Shown here in pieces: positions 1-8,094 of a stretch of 44,371 nt of DNA (position 1 is its first letter; each line of letters starts with the position of its first letter). This stretch comes from CAZFMJ01 sp964520045 (GTDB lineage Bacteria; Elusimicrobiota; Elusimicrobia; Elusimicrobiales; CAZFMJ01), in the NCBI GenBank assembly GCA_964520045.1, contig CAZFMJ010000017.1, forward strand, positions 1-44,371. The letters are read 5' to 3'. The notes beneath the pieces are model-generated. The model was given only the letters and a program-made list of their open reading frames with translations. It did not search any database and was not told where the DNA came from. A program made the position numbers and the translations under genes.

Positions 1-100
1 GCTTTTACCGTCTAAGAAACTACATTATTCATGTACAACAAAACCGGAAGAGCCATAAAACTAAACCATAGAATGCTGCTCCAAACTAAATAAACACACC

Positions 101-243
101 AAACCGCAAAGGACGCAAAGAGTTTACGCTAAGAACGCAAAGATTACAAGCCATGCTAATGATCGTGTTGGAGAATTCGTTTTCCGTCATCTCCAGCAGA
201 TTTACTTTGTGTCCTTTGCGTTTACTTTGCGTTCTTTGCGGTT
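101..243. repeat. Inverted pair of short-period arrays (GCAAAG family)
   Basis: The left arm (about 101-147) repeats ACGCAAAG-like units at roughly 9-bp spacing, and the right arm (about 204-243) carries the reverse complement (CTTTGCG units). The arms enclose about 55 bases. The right arm ends at the stop codon of the TonB receptor, so a transcript leaving that gene could fold into a long imperfect hairpin. The same repeat style recurs at 20765-21075 and 44215-44340. No gene is seen in bases 1-241. Confidence 0.75.
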
Positions 244-2185
244 AAAACCAATATTTTATTCCGGCGGATACGGCTCTTCCTTCCTGCGGATAACCATAGA
301 ATGTTTCATAGTTCCTGTCAAAAATATTCCTCACCCCGGCCTCTGCGGAAAGACCGCCGGCTACCACGCATGACAGTTTTCCGTCAGCAACCCAATAATC
401 CCCCATTTTTCCCCAGACAAGAGTATTCGTATCCTGATAATATCTTGCGGAAAACCAGCGCCCCCCGAAAGAAAGTGACCATTTCTCTGCGATATGCGCC
501 AGACTTCCCAAATGAATGCTATGCGCCGGCCTATCGGACAGACGGTCGGTTGAGCGGCCGGCAGATTTATTTCCGGCATCAAGGTAAGAATAGCTGAAAT
601 CAAAAGAAACAGGATCAGAGCGCTGTGAATTAACTCTGAATTCAGTTCCCAAATAAGAAGCTTTATCGATGTTCTGATATTGCTGTTTCCCCCCCGCGAC
701 AGGACTGTTTACAATAAGATTTGTTAAATTAGAATAGAAAACGGTAATATCCGCATCTAAGCCGAAAACCAAATTTGTCTGCGCCATTCCTGTTTCATAA
801 AGCGCGGCGCGCTCCAGCATTAAATCGGGATTCGGGATATTCCTGTCCAGATACCCGGAATATAACTCTTTCAAGGTCGGGAATCTTGTCTTGTCCGCAA
901 CGGCGATATGAAGCTTGATATCATCTGAAAAATTCCAGCCGGCGGAAATCCGCGGATTAAATGCCTTTGCTTCGGATCTTAATGAAGCGCCATCGGCATA
1001 TATCGGTCTTTGAATGTCATAACCGGCTCCTGCCGATATTTCAAGGCTCTCCTCCGGATGAAAAACATCTTCCAGCCCTAATGAATAAGACTCCGCCTGA
1101 AATTTCTCCCAAACCGCTCCCGAGGTATCCTGCTCCCTGTGTGTGTCTGCTTTGTGCGCCAAAGAAACGGCGATGTCATGTTTGGGGATGCGCTTTATAT
1201 CCATTTTCAGCGAGCCGCCCATGCTGTAATCGTCGTAAGCGCTGTGGAAAGAGGAATTTTTCAGCTGAGCTGCATATGAGCCGTCGTCATAAGCATCCAT
1301 TATATTGAAGTATTTATCAAGAAAGATACCTGTTTTCAGTAAAATTTCCTCCGCAATTTTAGCGCCGCCCCAAAAATAAAAAGTGTCCTTGCGCCACTGC
1401 GTAAGCCGCCAGAACCTGGGCTTGCTGTCATAAACACCTGGCGGCAGTCCCCATGTTCCGTCTATGGTATTTACCCCGAAAGCGTATTCGTGTCCTTCCG
1501 ATGGAGTGATTCCTGCCTTTAGGGACGCGTTTCTCCGTATGAAATCAGAATTATTACGCAGACCGCCGTCTTCATTCCCGGCGCCGGAAAAATTTTTGGA
1601 CATAAAAAAACCTTTTGAATCGGCAAAATCGCCCCCAAGCGTGAAGTACCATAAACGGTGTTTTGAACCGACATTGATGCTGGCTGTTCTATCCCCTTTA
1701 CCCGCCAATCCGGTCTGAATACCGCCCTCAAACTGCTTTTCAGGCTTCCATGTTACAATATTGACGGCGCCCCCAATGGAGTTATGTCCATAAGACGCCG
1801 AATCGGCGCCGTTTAGGATTTCGATTTTGGATACATTGGAAATCGGAAGCTTTCCCAGGTCAACATACCCGTCATAAGGCGTGCATATCGGTATGCCGTC
1901 ATACAGAATCCCTATCTGCCTCGGCTCAAAACCGCGGAGATAGATCAGTTTTTCATTGCGCTGTCCTATGGAAAGATATGCCCCGGGTATATCTTTTACC
2001 GCATCCGCGGCAGACATGACGCCGTTTTCTTCAAAATTCCCCTTATCAAGACTATGCGCCGGCAGAGCGGAAACATTTTCGGTTTGATAATCCAAGCCTC
2101 CGAGACTAAAAGAATTCTTCCGCTCATATCCGCCCGGCTGGAACATGAGATTTAAAGCTAAAGCTCCCGAAAGAATGCCGTTCAT
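242..2185 (-). CDS. TonB-dependent outer membrane receptor, probably molybdate-responsive
   Basis: This 647-residue protein has the architecture of a TonB-dependent receptor. A plug domain at about residues 58-150 includes 'YLRGFEPRQIGILYDGIP' and 'GADSASYGHNSIGGAVNI'. A long beta-barrel follows and ends in the aromatic residue typical of outer membrane barrels (final residues YWF). Such receptors import scarce metal complexes or cofactors across the outer membrane using TonB-ExbBD energy. The ATG is directly preceded in frame by TAA, so the start cannot lie further upstream. The N-terminal hydrophobic stretch (residues 3-15) is a short, poorly charged signal sequence. A promoter and a ModE-like operator lie just upstream, and the next gene upstream is a ModE-type regulator, so the inferred cargo is a molybdenum or tungsten compound. 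Cargo cannot be read from the sequence itself; vitamin B12 or siderophore uptake are alternatives. Confidence 0.9.
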   Translation of the reverse strand: MNGILSGALALNLMFQPGGYERKNSFSLGGLDYQTENVSALPAHSLDKGNFEENGVMSAADAVKDIPGAYLSIGQRNEKLIYLRGFEPRQIGILYDGIPICTPYDGYVDLGKLPISNVSKIEILNGADSASYGHNSIGGAVNIVTWKPEKQFEGGIQTGLAGKGDRTASINVGSKHRLWYFTLGGDFADSKGFFMSKNFSGAGNEDGGLRNNSDFIRRNASLKAGITPSEGHEYAFGVNTIDGTWGLPPGVYDSKPRFWRLTQWRKDTFYFWGGAKIAEEILLKTGIFLDKYFNIMDAYDDGSYAAQLKNSSFHSAYDDYSMGGSLKMDIKRIPKHDIAVSLAHKADTHREQDTSGAVWEKFQAESYSLGLEDVFHPEESLEISAGAGYDIQRPIYADGASLRSEAKAFNPRISAGWNFSDDIKLHIAVADKTRFPTLKELYSGYLDRNIPNPDLMLERAALYETGMAQTNLVFGLDADITVFYSNLTNLIVNSPVAGGKQQYQNIDKASYLGTEFRVNSQRSDPVSFDFSYSYLDAGNKSAGRSTDRLSDRPAHSIHLGSLAHIAEKWSLSFGGRWFSARYYQDTNTLVWGKMGDYWVADGKLSCVVAGGLSAEAGVRNIFDRNYETFYGYPQEGRAVSAGIKYWF

Positions 2186-2203
2186 TTAATTATTCTCCCG
2201 TCC

Positions 2204-2227
2204 CGATATATACGCTCTTATATATCG
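2204..2227. promoter_or_regulatory. ModE-type operator (inverted repeat)
   Basis: CGATATATA (2204-2212) and TATATATCG (2219-2227) form a perfect 9-bp inverted repeat with a 6-bp spacer. This closely matches the known ModE box of Enterobacteria, which has CG-n-TATATA half-sites separated by 6-7 bp. It lies 19-42 bases upstream of the TonB receptor start and beside a gene for a ModE-type DNA-binding protein. It covers the -10 region of the predicted promoter, so repression is the likely mode. Confidence 0.8.
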
Positions 2228-2236
2228 CCATGTAAA
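2207..2236 (-). promoter_or_regulatory. Predicted promoter of the TonB receptor
   Basis: Reading the minus strand, TTTACA (2236-2231) is followed after 18 bases by TATATA (2212-2207), a good match to a sigma-70 promoter. The -10 box and most of the spacer lie inside the ModE-type inverted repeat. Confidence 0.55.
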
Positions 2237-2249
2237 AAAATATCAGCCG

Positions 2250-2609
2250 TCACTTTTTTGCTTCGTTATTAAGTTCTTTTAACATGCCGGAGAATTCCCT
2301 GAAGACATAAGAGCGGGCCCTTTTCTCATGTTTGTCGTATTTTGAGATAAATTCTCTGGCAAAAGAAGTGAGTTCCGCCCCGCCGCGCTCAGCGCCGCCC
2401 CGTTTACGGACAAGGAACTGACGCCCCATATTTTTTTCAAGACGGCTTAGGATGCCGTGCGCTTTCATATAGGACATGTTCATGTCTTTTGCCGCCCTGG
2501 TTATTGACCTTAATTTATCAATCCTTTGAAGAAGCCAGACGAGCCCTATTCCCATAAAGGACTCGCCTTTGCCGTTCATCAGACTGATTTTAAGTTTTAA
2601 ATCTATCAC
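2250..2609 (-). CDS. ModE-type winged-helix regulator, DNA-binding domain only
   Basis: The protein matches the N-terminal domain of ModE, the molybdate-dependent repressor. It has a 'FMGIGLVWLLQRID' start, a helix-turn-helix 'SITRAAKDMNMSYMKAHGILSRLEK' and the glycine-rich wing 'KRGGAERGGAELT'. ModE of E. coli carries two C-terminal molybdate-binding (TOBE) domains; these are absent here, as in other short ModE-like proteins, so how it senses metal is unknown. I chose the GTG at 2609 (119 residues) because it places the family's usual first strand (IDLKLKI) at the N-terminus. A TTG at 2645 would give 131 residues but lacks a ribosome site. The gene follows lnt by about 70 bases and precedes the TonB receptor, whose promoter holds a matching operator. 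Confidence 0.85.
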   Translation of the reverse strand: MIDLKLKISLMNGKGESFMGIGLVWLLQRIDKLRSITRAAKDMNMSYMKAHGILSRLEKNMGRQFLVRKRGGAERGGAELTSFAREFISKYDKHEKRARSYVFREFSGMLKELNNEAKK

Positions 2610-2682
2610 CGTTATATAATCGCATATTGGACAACGGAACGGCAAATACTATTCGCACCGCTTTTTCAGCGGCGTGCGCGAG

Positions 2683-4236
2683 CTAAAATATCAGAGTTGC
2701 GATGAGGAATATGCCGGCTGCGGCGGAGCAGACTTTTGCGAACCACTCGCCGTATCGGGTATAAAAAGTTTTGGGAGCGTCTTTTTTAACAGGAAGGTCA
2801 AAATCCATGGTTCCGCAGGAATTAAGGTCAAGCTTTTGTTTTACCCTGCCGTATTCATCTATCCGAACCGATATGCCGGTGTTTGCGGCGCGCACAAGCG
2901 GCCTTTTGTTTTCAACCGCGCGGAAAATATTAGGCGCCAAATGCTGATACGGCCCGGCCGTGTCCAGATACCAGCCGTCATTCGTCATATTTACAAGAAA
3001 ATCCGCTCCGGAAAGAGTATCCGCTCTTGCGAGTTCCGGAAAAACCGATTCATAGCATATGGCTATGCCCATTTTTACGCCGTCCGCGGTCATAAGACGC
3101 TGTTTTGCGTCTCCGGGGGTGAATTCGCCCATTTGCCCCAGAACTTCCACTTTCCGCGACAAGAAATCCCTCATCGGAACATATTCGCCGAAAGGCACAA
3201 GCTGTCTTTTGTTGTAAACCGCCTCAAGCCTGCCGTAAGGCGAGAATAAAAATGCGCTTACATGATTTGCCCCCTCTCCTGAAGACACCGCCCCCGCGAG
3301 ATGAAAGGCTCTCATATTCTGAGCCGCGCCGGCAAGCCAAAAAAAGTGATCATCCTCCTCGATCCAGCCCGGAACAGAAGACTCCGGCCATATTACCAGC
3401 TGGGGAGAATTTTCCGCGGCCTTTTTTATTATTCCGGCCAACCGCGATTTTATCCAGCCGGAATACCGCTCGTCCCATTTTTTATACTGGTCGATATTCG
3501 GCTGAAGCAGGGAAATCTTAATCGAGGCGTCATGCGCGGGATTTGAATTTTTCAGCCGGTGATTTCCGTAATAAAACATACCGCAGGCTAAAATCAAAGC
3601 GGGAACAACAGCCATAATTTTGTTAAAGACAGGGCGTCTCATCTTCAGGGCATACCCCAAAGACAACCCTGAAAACGCCAGGGCAAAACTTATGCCCGCC
3701 GCGCCGGTTAAAGACGCGGTTTGAATCACAGCCGGGTAGCGCCATTGCGTATAGCCGAGCATAAACCAAGGAAACCATGCGGCTTTGGCGGCTAAAACAG
3801 TTTTGCCCCATTCTAATGCTGTATATGCGCAGGCAGAAGCGAATGCAAATTCCGGACCGGCTTTTGAAACCAGCTTGGCAATCCAGGCGAAAACAAGCAA
3901 TTCAAGCGCCAGCAAACCGCTTAACGCAACCCATGCCAGAATTGAAACAGCCTGCCCCACCCCGCCTGCCCGGCAGGTGTAATAAATCCAGTATAAAAGC
4001 CCGAGATTAAAAACCAAACCGCATAAGAAACCGCAAAGACTTGCTTTGGTTAAATTTTTAGAGGAAAGAACCGCAAAAGCCAAAGGCGCCAAAGCGACCC
4101 AGCCCAGAAAACCTAAATTTGCCTTTGGATAGCTCAAAAAAAGAAGTAAGCCGGATAAACAGGACAGACCGGCGGGAGACAAAAAAAATTTAACAAACCC
4201 GGCAGGAAAAAAACTCGGCATTTTACTTCCCTGCAT
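2683..4236 (-). CDS. lnt: Apolipoprotein N-acyltransferase
   Basis: Lnt transfers a third acyl chain from phospholipid to the N-terminal cysteine of lipoproteins in the inner membrane, completing their maturation. The 517-residue protein has five or six hydrophobic segments in residues 15-222, then a nitrilase-like periplasmic domain. The catalytic triad is visible as Glu285 (IWPES), Lys343 (YNKRQLVPFGEY) and Cys394 (IAICYES), spaced as in E. coli Lnt (267/335/387), and a final hydrophobic segment follows. Length is normal. The start overlaps the end of the upstream nucleotidyltransferase-like gene by 14 bases, suggesting coupled translation; a second in-frame ATG five codons later (4221) is an alternative start. 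Confidence 0.96.
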   Translation of the reverse strand: MQGSKMPSFFPAGFVKFFLSPAGLSCLSGLLLFLSYPKANLGFLGWVALAPLAFAVLSSKNLTKASLCGFLCGLVFNLGLLYWIYYTCRAGGVGQAVSILAWVALSGLLALELLVFAWIAKLVSKAGPEFAFASACAYTALEWGKTVLAAKAAWFPWFMLGYTQWRYPAVIQTASLTGAAGISFALAFSGLSLGYALKMRRPVFNKIMAVVPALILACGMFYYGNHRLKNSNPAHDASIKISLLQPNIDQYKKWDERYSGWIKSRLAGIIKKAAENSPQLVIWPESSVPGWIEEDDHFFWLAGAAQNMRAFHLAGAVSSGEGANHVSAFLFSPYGRLEAVYNKRQLVPFGEYVPMRDFLSRKVEVLGQMGEFTPGDAKQRLMTADGVKMGIAICYESVFPELARADTLSGADFLVNMTNDGWYLDTAGPYQHLAPNIFRAVENKRPLVRAANTGISVRIDEYGRVKQKLDLNSCGTMDFDLPVKKDAPKTFYTRYGEWFAKVCSAAAGIFLIATLIF

Positions 4237-4768
4237 CCTTATGCCGCAAGCTCTTCCTTGTTTTGAGCGGCGCCGGTTGAGCCTGATAAACGCGCAGGAA
4301 CTCCAGGTCTTTTTTGCGGCCGCATATTTTTTTTATTCCCAACAGGTGCGCTAGATTTGCTACAGGCACGAATATTCCTCCAGCCCTGAATAAACGCTTC
4401 CCCGCGTAAAGTTTCGCAAAAGAGTATCCCGCCACGCTGGTCAGGATGTCTATCTGCGCCGCCTTGTTCTTTATGGCGGTAACGGCCGCTTTGGCGCGGA
4501 TAATCCTCCCCGCAAGCCACGCATCCGGTTTTCCCAGCGGTTCCCCGTTTGATTCCAGAATATACCCGTCCGATTCCAGCGCGTTCAGCGCTTTCAGTAA
4601 ATTTTCCGGCGTCGGCTCCGCCATGATATCGCAATCAAGCGTGGAATATGCCGCCGCAGGGACTGGCGCATAATGATTTATGCCGAACACTCCCACCAAA
4701 ACAAACCGCACCCGCTTTCGGCGAAATTTCCGGATGGCTGAAAGGTACGGGTTGGAATTAATGGTCAT
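4223..4768 (-). CDS. Nucleotidyltransferase-fold protein of unknown role
   Basis: This 181-residue protein resembles the small nucleotidyltransferase-like families that include AbiEii-type proteins. A glycine-containing strand-turn (VLVGVFGINHYA, residues 24-35) is followed by an acidic pair (STLDCDI, about 42-48) in the position of the metal-binding DxD, then helices and a 'QIDILTSVAGYSFAKLYAGK' segment common in these proteins. The substrate is unknown. Its ATG overlaps the stop of a 55-codon ORF (ATGA overlap), a pattern typical of paired small genes such as toxin-antitoxin or antitoxin-kinase sets. It also overlaps lnt downstream. A metabolic role or an antitoxin-type role are both possible. 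Confidence 0.6.
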   Translation of the reverse strand: MTINSNPYLSAIRKFRRKRVRFVLVGVFGINHYAPVPAAAYSTLDCDIMAEPTPENLLKALNALESDGYILESNGEPLGKPDAWLAGRIIRAKAAVTAIKNKAAQIDILTSVAGYSFAKLYAGKRLFRAGGIFVPVANLAHLLGIKKICGRKKDLEFLRVYQAQPAPLKTRKSLRHKDAGK

Positions 4769-4932
4769 TTTTTCAGTTCTCTGAAATATGCGCTATATGC
4801 CGCATGGCTTTCGTAAATGAATGTCTTGTCGGCATGGTTTTTATTGCATGGCATACTCATTATTGCCTTCGCCAGCGCGTATAAATCCCGCCCGAATTTC
4901 GGAGACAGTATATTTAATTTAAAATTGCGCAT
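4765..4932 (-). CDS. Small 55-residue protein coupled to the nucleotidyltransferase-like gene
   Basis: An open frame of 55 codons runs from ATG at 4932 to TGA at 4765-4767, with the TGA overlapping the ATG of the next gene. It fills the gap left between secA (26 bases away) and that gene. The product is basic, begins MRNFKLNILSPKFG, contains a single short amphipathic helix region and ends YFRELKK. I do not recognise its family. The tight fit, four-base overlap and coding-like composition support a real gene; the weak ribosome site (TTGGA) argues for caution. Confidence 0.5.
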   Translation of the reverse strand: MRNFKLNILSPKFGRDLYALAKAIMSMPCNKNHADKTFIYESHAAYSAYFRELKK

Positions 4933-4958
4933 ATTCCAATTCTTTTAATTATTATGCT

Positions 4959-7577
4959 TTACTGCCCGTGGCATTTTTTGTATTTTTTCCCGCTCCCGCA
5001 GGGACAGGGATCATTCCTGCCTATTTTATTCGCCGCGTGCGCGGGCTTCTGCGCGGGCTCTTCCTTTTTTGCCTGCGGTTTTCCGGCCTCCTGCTGTTTA
5101 AGTCCGGCCGGCGGGAGACGGCGCTTGGGAGGAAGCTGTATCCTGAACACATATTCGGTCATCTGCTCCCGCACTCTGGTCAGCATTATCTGATACAGAT
5201 TGAAGGATTCCTTCTGGTATTCTATAAGCGGATCTTTCTGCCCGTAAGCGCGCAGTCCTATGCCCTTCTTAAGATGGTCCAAATCATAAAGATGGTTCTT
5301 CCATACCTGATCTATAAGCTGAAGCATAAGCATGCGCTCTATTTCCTTGAAATCTATCTCCTGCTCGGCAAAATGCTTCACCCGCTCGTCATACACGGCG
5401 CGGATCTGCTCAAGAAGCTCCGCTTTAAGCGCGTCTCTGCCTATTTTGGAAAGCTCGTCGCGCGAGTATTTCAGCTGTATGCCGAAAGTTTTTCCCAAAT
5501 AAGCCTGCAGGCTGTCTAAATCCCATATCTGCACATGCTGGTTTTCGGGAAGCCACTGGGCAAGGCTTTCATCCAGCGATTCCTCCAGCATCTGCGACAC
5601 GCGCTCGCTTATTTCCCCGCCGTCAAGTATGGAGTTTCTAAGCTGATACACGGCCTGCCTCTGCTTATTCATCACATTGTCATAATCCAGAAGCTGTTTC
5701 CTTATGTCAAAATTCATGCCTTCAACCCTGCGCTGAGCTCCCTCTATCTGGCGCGTGACGATGCTGGATTCTATGACCTCTCCGTCCTTCATGCCGAGCT
5801 TTTCCATTATTCCGGATATCCTCTCCGAGCCGAATAACCGCATCAACTCGTCTTCAAGCGAAATATAAAAAGTGGAGCTTCCCGGATCGCCCTGCCTTGC
5901 GCAGCGTCCCCTCAATTGATTATCTATGCGCCTTGCCTCATGCCGCTCCGTGCCCAGCACATGCAGACCTCCGGCTTTTATCACCACCTGCTGGCCTTCG
6001 CTGTCGGGCGGATTGCCGCCAAGCACTATATCCGTGCCGCGGCCCGCCATATTGGTGGCTATCGTGACCGCACCCTTGCCTCCGGCCTGCGCTATTATCT
6101 GGGCTTCCATCTCATGATATTTGGCGTTAAGCACCTGATGCGGAATTCCTTTTGCGCGCAGCATGGCGGAAAGCTTTTCGGATTTTTCTATGGACCGGGT
6201 GCCCACCAGCATAGGCTGGCTGTTTTTCCACCTATTCTCTATCTCCGCCACTATGGCATTATTCTTTTCCCGCTCGGTACGGTAAATCTGGTCCGGAGAA
6301 TCTTTCCTTACGCAGGGCCTGTTTGGCGGTATTTCGACCACATCAAGTTTATATATTTCCCAAAATTCATTGGCTTCGGTAAGGGCGGTGCCGGTCATGC
6401 CGGCAAGCTTGGAATAAAGCTTGAAATAGTTCTGAAAAGTGATGGTGGCAAGGGTCTGGTTTTCCTCTTTTATGCGCAGATTTTCCTTGGCTTCCACCGC
6501 CTGGTGAAGCCCCTCCGACCAGCGCCTGCCCGGCATCAGGCGGCCCGTGAATTCATCCACAATGACTATTTCCCCGTCCTTGACCACATATTCCACATCC
6601 CGCTTGTAAAGATGGTGGGCGCGCAGGGCCTGCGCTATATGGTGCACCCATTCCGACTGCACGTCGTCGTAAAGATTGGAGATATTCAGGAATTTTTCGC
6701 ACTTTGTAACGCCCTGATCCGTAAGCGTGGCAGAGTGGGCCTTTTCGTCTATTATGGCGTCGAACCCTTTGCCGAGATCTTCACCTGAATATTTAGACGC
6801 GATTTCTTCCTTTTCCGTTACAAACCGCACCTGAAGAAGCGGTATCGCGCGGTTTATCGTGTAATACTTATCGGTTGACTCCTCGGCCGGACCAGAGATT
6901 ATAAGCGGGGTGCGGGCTTCGTCTATGAGTATGGAATCCACCTCGTCCACTACGGCATAATGCCTCTGCCTCATGACGCGTTCTTCCTTGTGGGAGATCA
7001 TGTTGTCGCGCAGATAGTCAAAGCCTATTTCGTTATTGGTCACATATGTGATATCGCAGTCATACATCCTGCGGCGCTCTTCGTTTCTCATGTCATGCTG
7101 GATAGACCCAACGGTAAGCCCCATAAAATTAAACACAGGGCTCATCCATGTGCAGTCGCGCTTGGCCAGATAATCATTGACCGTCACGATATGCACGCCC
7201 TTGCCCTCAAGAGCGTTAAGATACGCCGACAATGTGGCGACGAGAGTTTTGCCTTCTCCGGTTTTCATTTCGGCTATTTTGCCGCGGTGAAGGATTATGC
7301 CTCCTATCATCTGAACGTCGTAGTGGCGCAGGCCTATGCTTCTTACGGAAGCTTCGCGCACGCAGGCGAATGCTTCGGGAAGGATGTCGTTCAACGCTGT
7401 TCCTTCGGCAAACCGTTTTTTAAATTCTTCGGTTTTGGCCTTGAGCTCGGAATCGCTTAAAGCTTTTATTTCCTCTTCAAACGCATTGATACTGTCAACC
7501 AAAGGCTGAAGTTTTTTTATGTCGCGCTCGCTTTTAGTGCCTATGAGCGCTTCCACCAGTGTTTTTATCATAAGCAA
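4959..7577 (-). CDS. secA: Protein translocase ATPase SecA
   Basis: SecA drives unfolded preproteins through SecYEG using ATP. The 872-residue protein has Walker A MKTGEGKT at residues 104-111, the DEVD/DEAR motor motifs near 208-222 (VVDEVDSILIDEARTPL), the preprotein cross-linking region, the second motor domain with 'TNMAGRGTDI', and the wing and scaffold domains. It finishes with a zinc-binding SEC-C tail (DPCPCGSGKKYKKCHG, about 854-869). Length is normal for SecA. A proline-, lysine- and alanine-rich linker precedes the tail. The gene lies 10 bases after the zinc-ribbon gene and 26 bases before the small 55-residue ORF. Confidence 0.98.
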   Translation of the reverse strand: MLMIKTLVEALIGTKSERDIKKLQPLVDSINAFEEEIKALSDSELKAKTEEFKKRFAEGTALNDILPEAFACVREASVRSIGLRHYDVQMIGGIILHRGKIAEMKTGEGKTLVATLSAYLNALEGKGVHIVTVNDYLAKRDCTWMSPVFNFMGLTVGSIQHDMRNEERRRMYDCDITYVTNNEIGFDYLRDNMISHKEERVMRQRHYAVVDEVDSILIDEARTPLIISGPAEESTDKYYTINRAIPLLQVRFVTEKEEIASKYSGEDLGKGFDAIIDEKAHSATLTDQGVTKCEKFLNISNLYDDVQSEWVHHIAQALRAHHLYKRDVEYVVKDGEIVIVDEFTGRLMPGRRWSEGLHQAVEAKENLRIKEENQTLATITFQNYFKLYSKLAGMTGTALTEANEFWEIYKLDVVEIPPNRPCVRKDSPDQIYRTEREKNNAIVAEIENRWKNSQPMLVGTRSIEKSEKLSAMLRAKGIPHQVLNAKYHEMEAQIIAQAGGKGAVTIATNMAGRGTDIVLGGNPPDSEGQQVVIKAGGLHVLGTERHEARRIDNQLRGRCARQGDPGSSTFYISLEDELMRLFGSERISGIMEKLGMKDGEVIESSIVTRQIEGAQRRVEGMNFDIRKQLLDYDNVMNKQRQAVYQLRNSILDGGEISERVSQMLEESLDESLAQWLPENQHVQIWDLDSLQAYLGKTFGIQLKYSRDELSKIGRDALKAELLEQIRAVYDERVKHFAEQEIDFKEIERMLMLQLIDQVWKNHLYDLDHLKKGIGLRAYGQKDPLIEYQKESFNLYQIMLTRVREQMTEYVFRIQLPPKRRLPPAGLKQQEAGKPQAKKEEPAQKPAHAANKIGRNDPCPCGSGKKYKKCHGQ

Positions 7578-7587
7578 ATTCTCCCTT

Positions 7588-7896
7588 TTAAAACTGCATA
7601 TTGGCCAATAACGCCTGAATGGACATATATAAACTATATGTCTTCTGCGCTATATACACCGTAAGCAAAAGTATCGCCAAAGTATAAACTTTTTTTGCGG
7701 TTCCCGAAATAACCGGAGAACGCCAAACCAGCGGAAGGCTGAACGGCCCCAGGGCAAACAAAGTCAGCAGTATTATTCCCCAGTGCTTGTAGTACCATTT
7801 AACAAACCTGCCCTGCCCTTTTCCGCAAAAACGGCAATAACAGTCTTGAGCCTCTATTCCCTTTTTACACGACCAGCAGGTAAATGTTTCAGTCAT
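7588..7896 (-). CDS. Zinc-ribbon protein with two membrane segments
   Basis: From ATG at 7896 the product is 102 residues. Two CxxC pairs at the N-terminus (CWSCKKGIEAQDCYCRFC) form a probable zinc ribbon, followed by two hydrophobic segments (about residues 33-53 and 63-90). The open frame extends a further 18 codons upstream, but those codons are made of the 7-bp intergenic repeat, so the inner ATG is preferred. Similar small zinc-ribbon membrane proteins are common and mostly uncharacterised. Its position 10 bases before secA suggests co-transcription, not necessarily a shared function. Confidence 0.6.
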   Translation of the reverse strand: MTETFTCWSCKKGIEAQDCYCRFCGKGQGRFVKWYYKHWGIILLTLFALGPFSLPLVWRSPVISGTAKKVYTLAILLLTVYIAQKTYSLYMSIQALLANMQF

Positions 7897-7910
7897 ATAT
7901 ACAACTACTC

Positions 7911-8094
7911 GGTACGGGAGATGGAAGACGGTAAACGGGAGACGGAACAACGAAGAATAGAGACCAAAGGGTATAAACAGAAAAACGAAAAAGACGCTTT
8001 GTTTTACCTTCTGCCATCGCCATTCACCTCCTTCTTGATTTGCTTTGCCGTCTACCTTCTACCATCTACCGTTTACCGTCTTCTTATTCCGTCT
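7911..8094. repeat. Inverted pair of 7-bp-period arrays
   Basis: The left array (about 7911-7956) is built of degenerate units such as GACGGTA/AACGGGA. The right array (about 8047-8094) carries the complement (TACCGTT/TACCGTC). They contain a perfect 12-bp inverted repeat, GACGGTAAACGG at 7927-7938 and CCGTTTACCGTC at 8069-8080. They flank the gap between the Rel gene and the zinc-ribbon gene, and could form a hairpin in RNA or DNA. Confidence 0.8.

Noticed and set aside
101..243. Possible CRISPR array from regularly spaced repeats
   Set aside because: Units are 7-9 bp and degenerate, with no spacers of about 30 bp and no cas genes in the window.
5916..6788. Long open frame opposite secA (290 codons)
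   Set aside because: It lies wholly antisense to well-conserved secA sequence and its translation shows no family resemblance; it follows from codon bias on the other strand.
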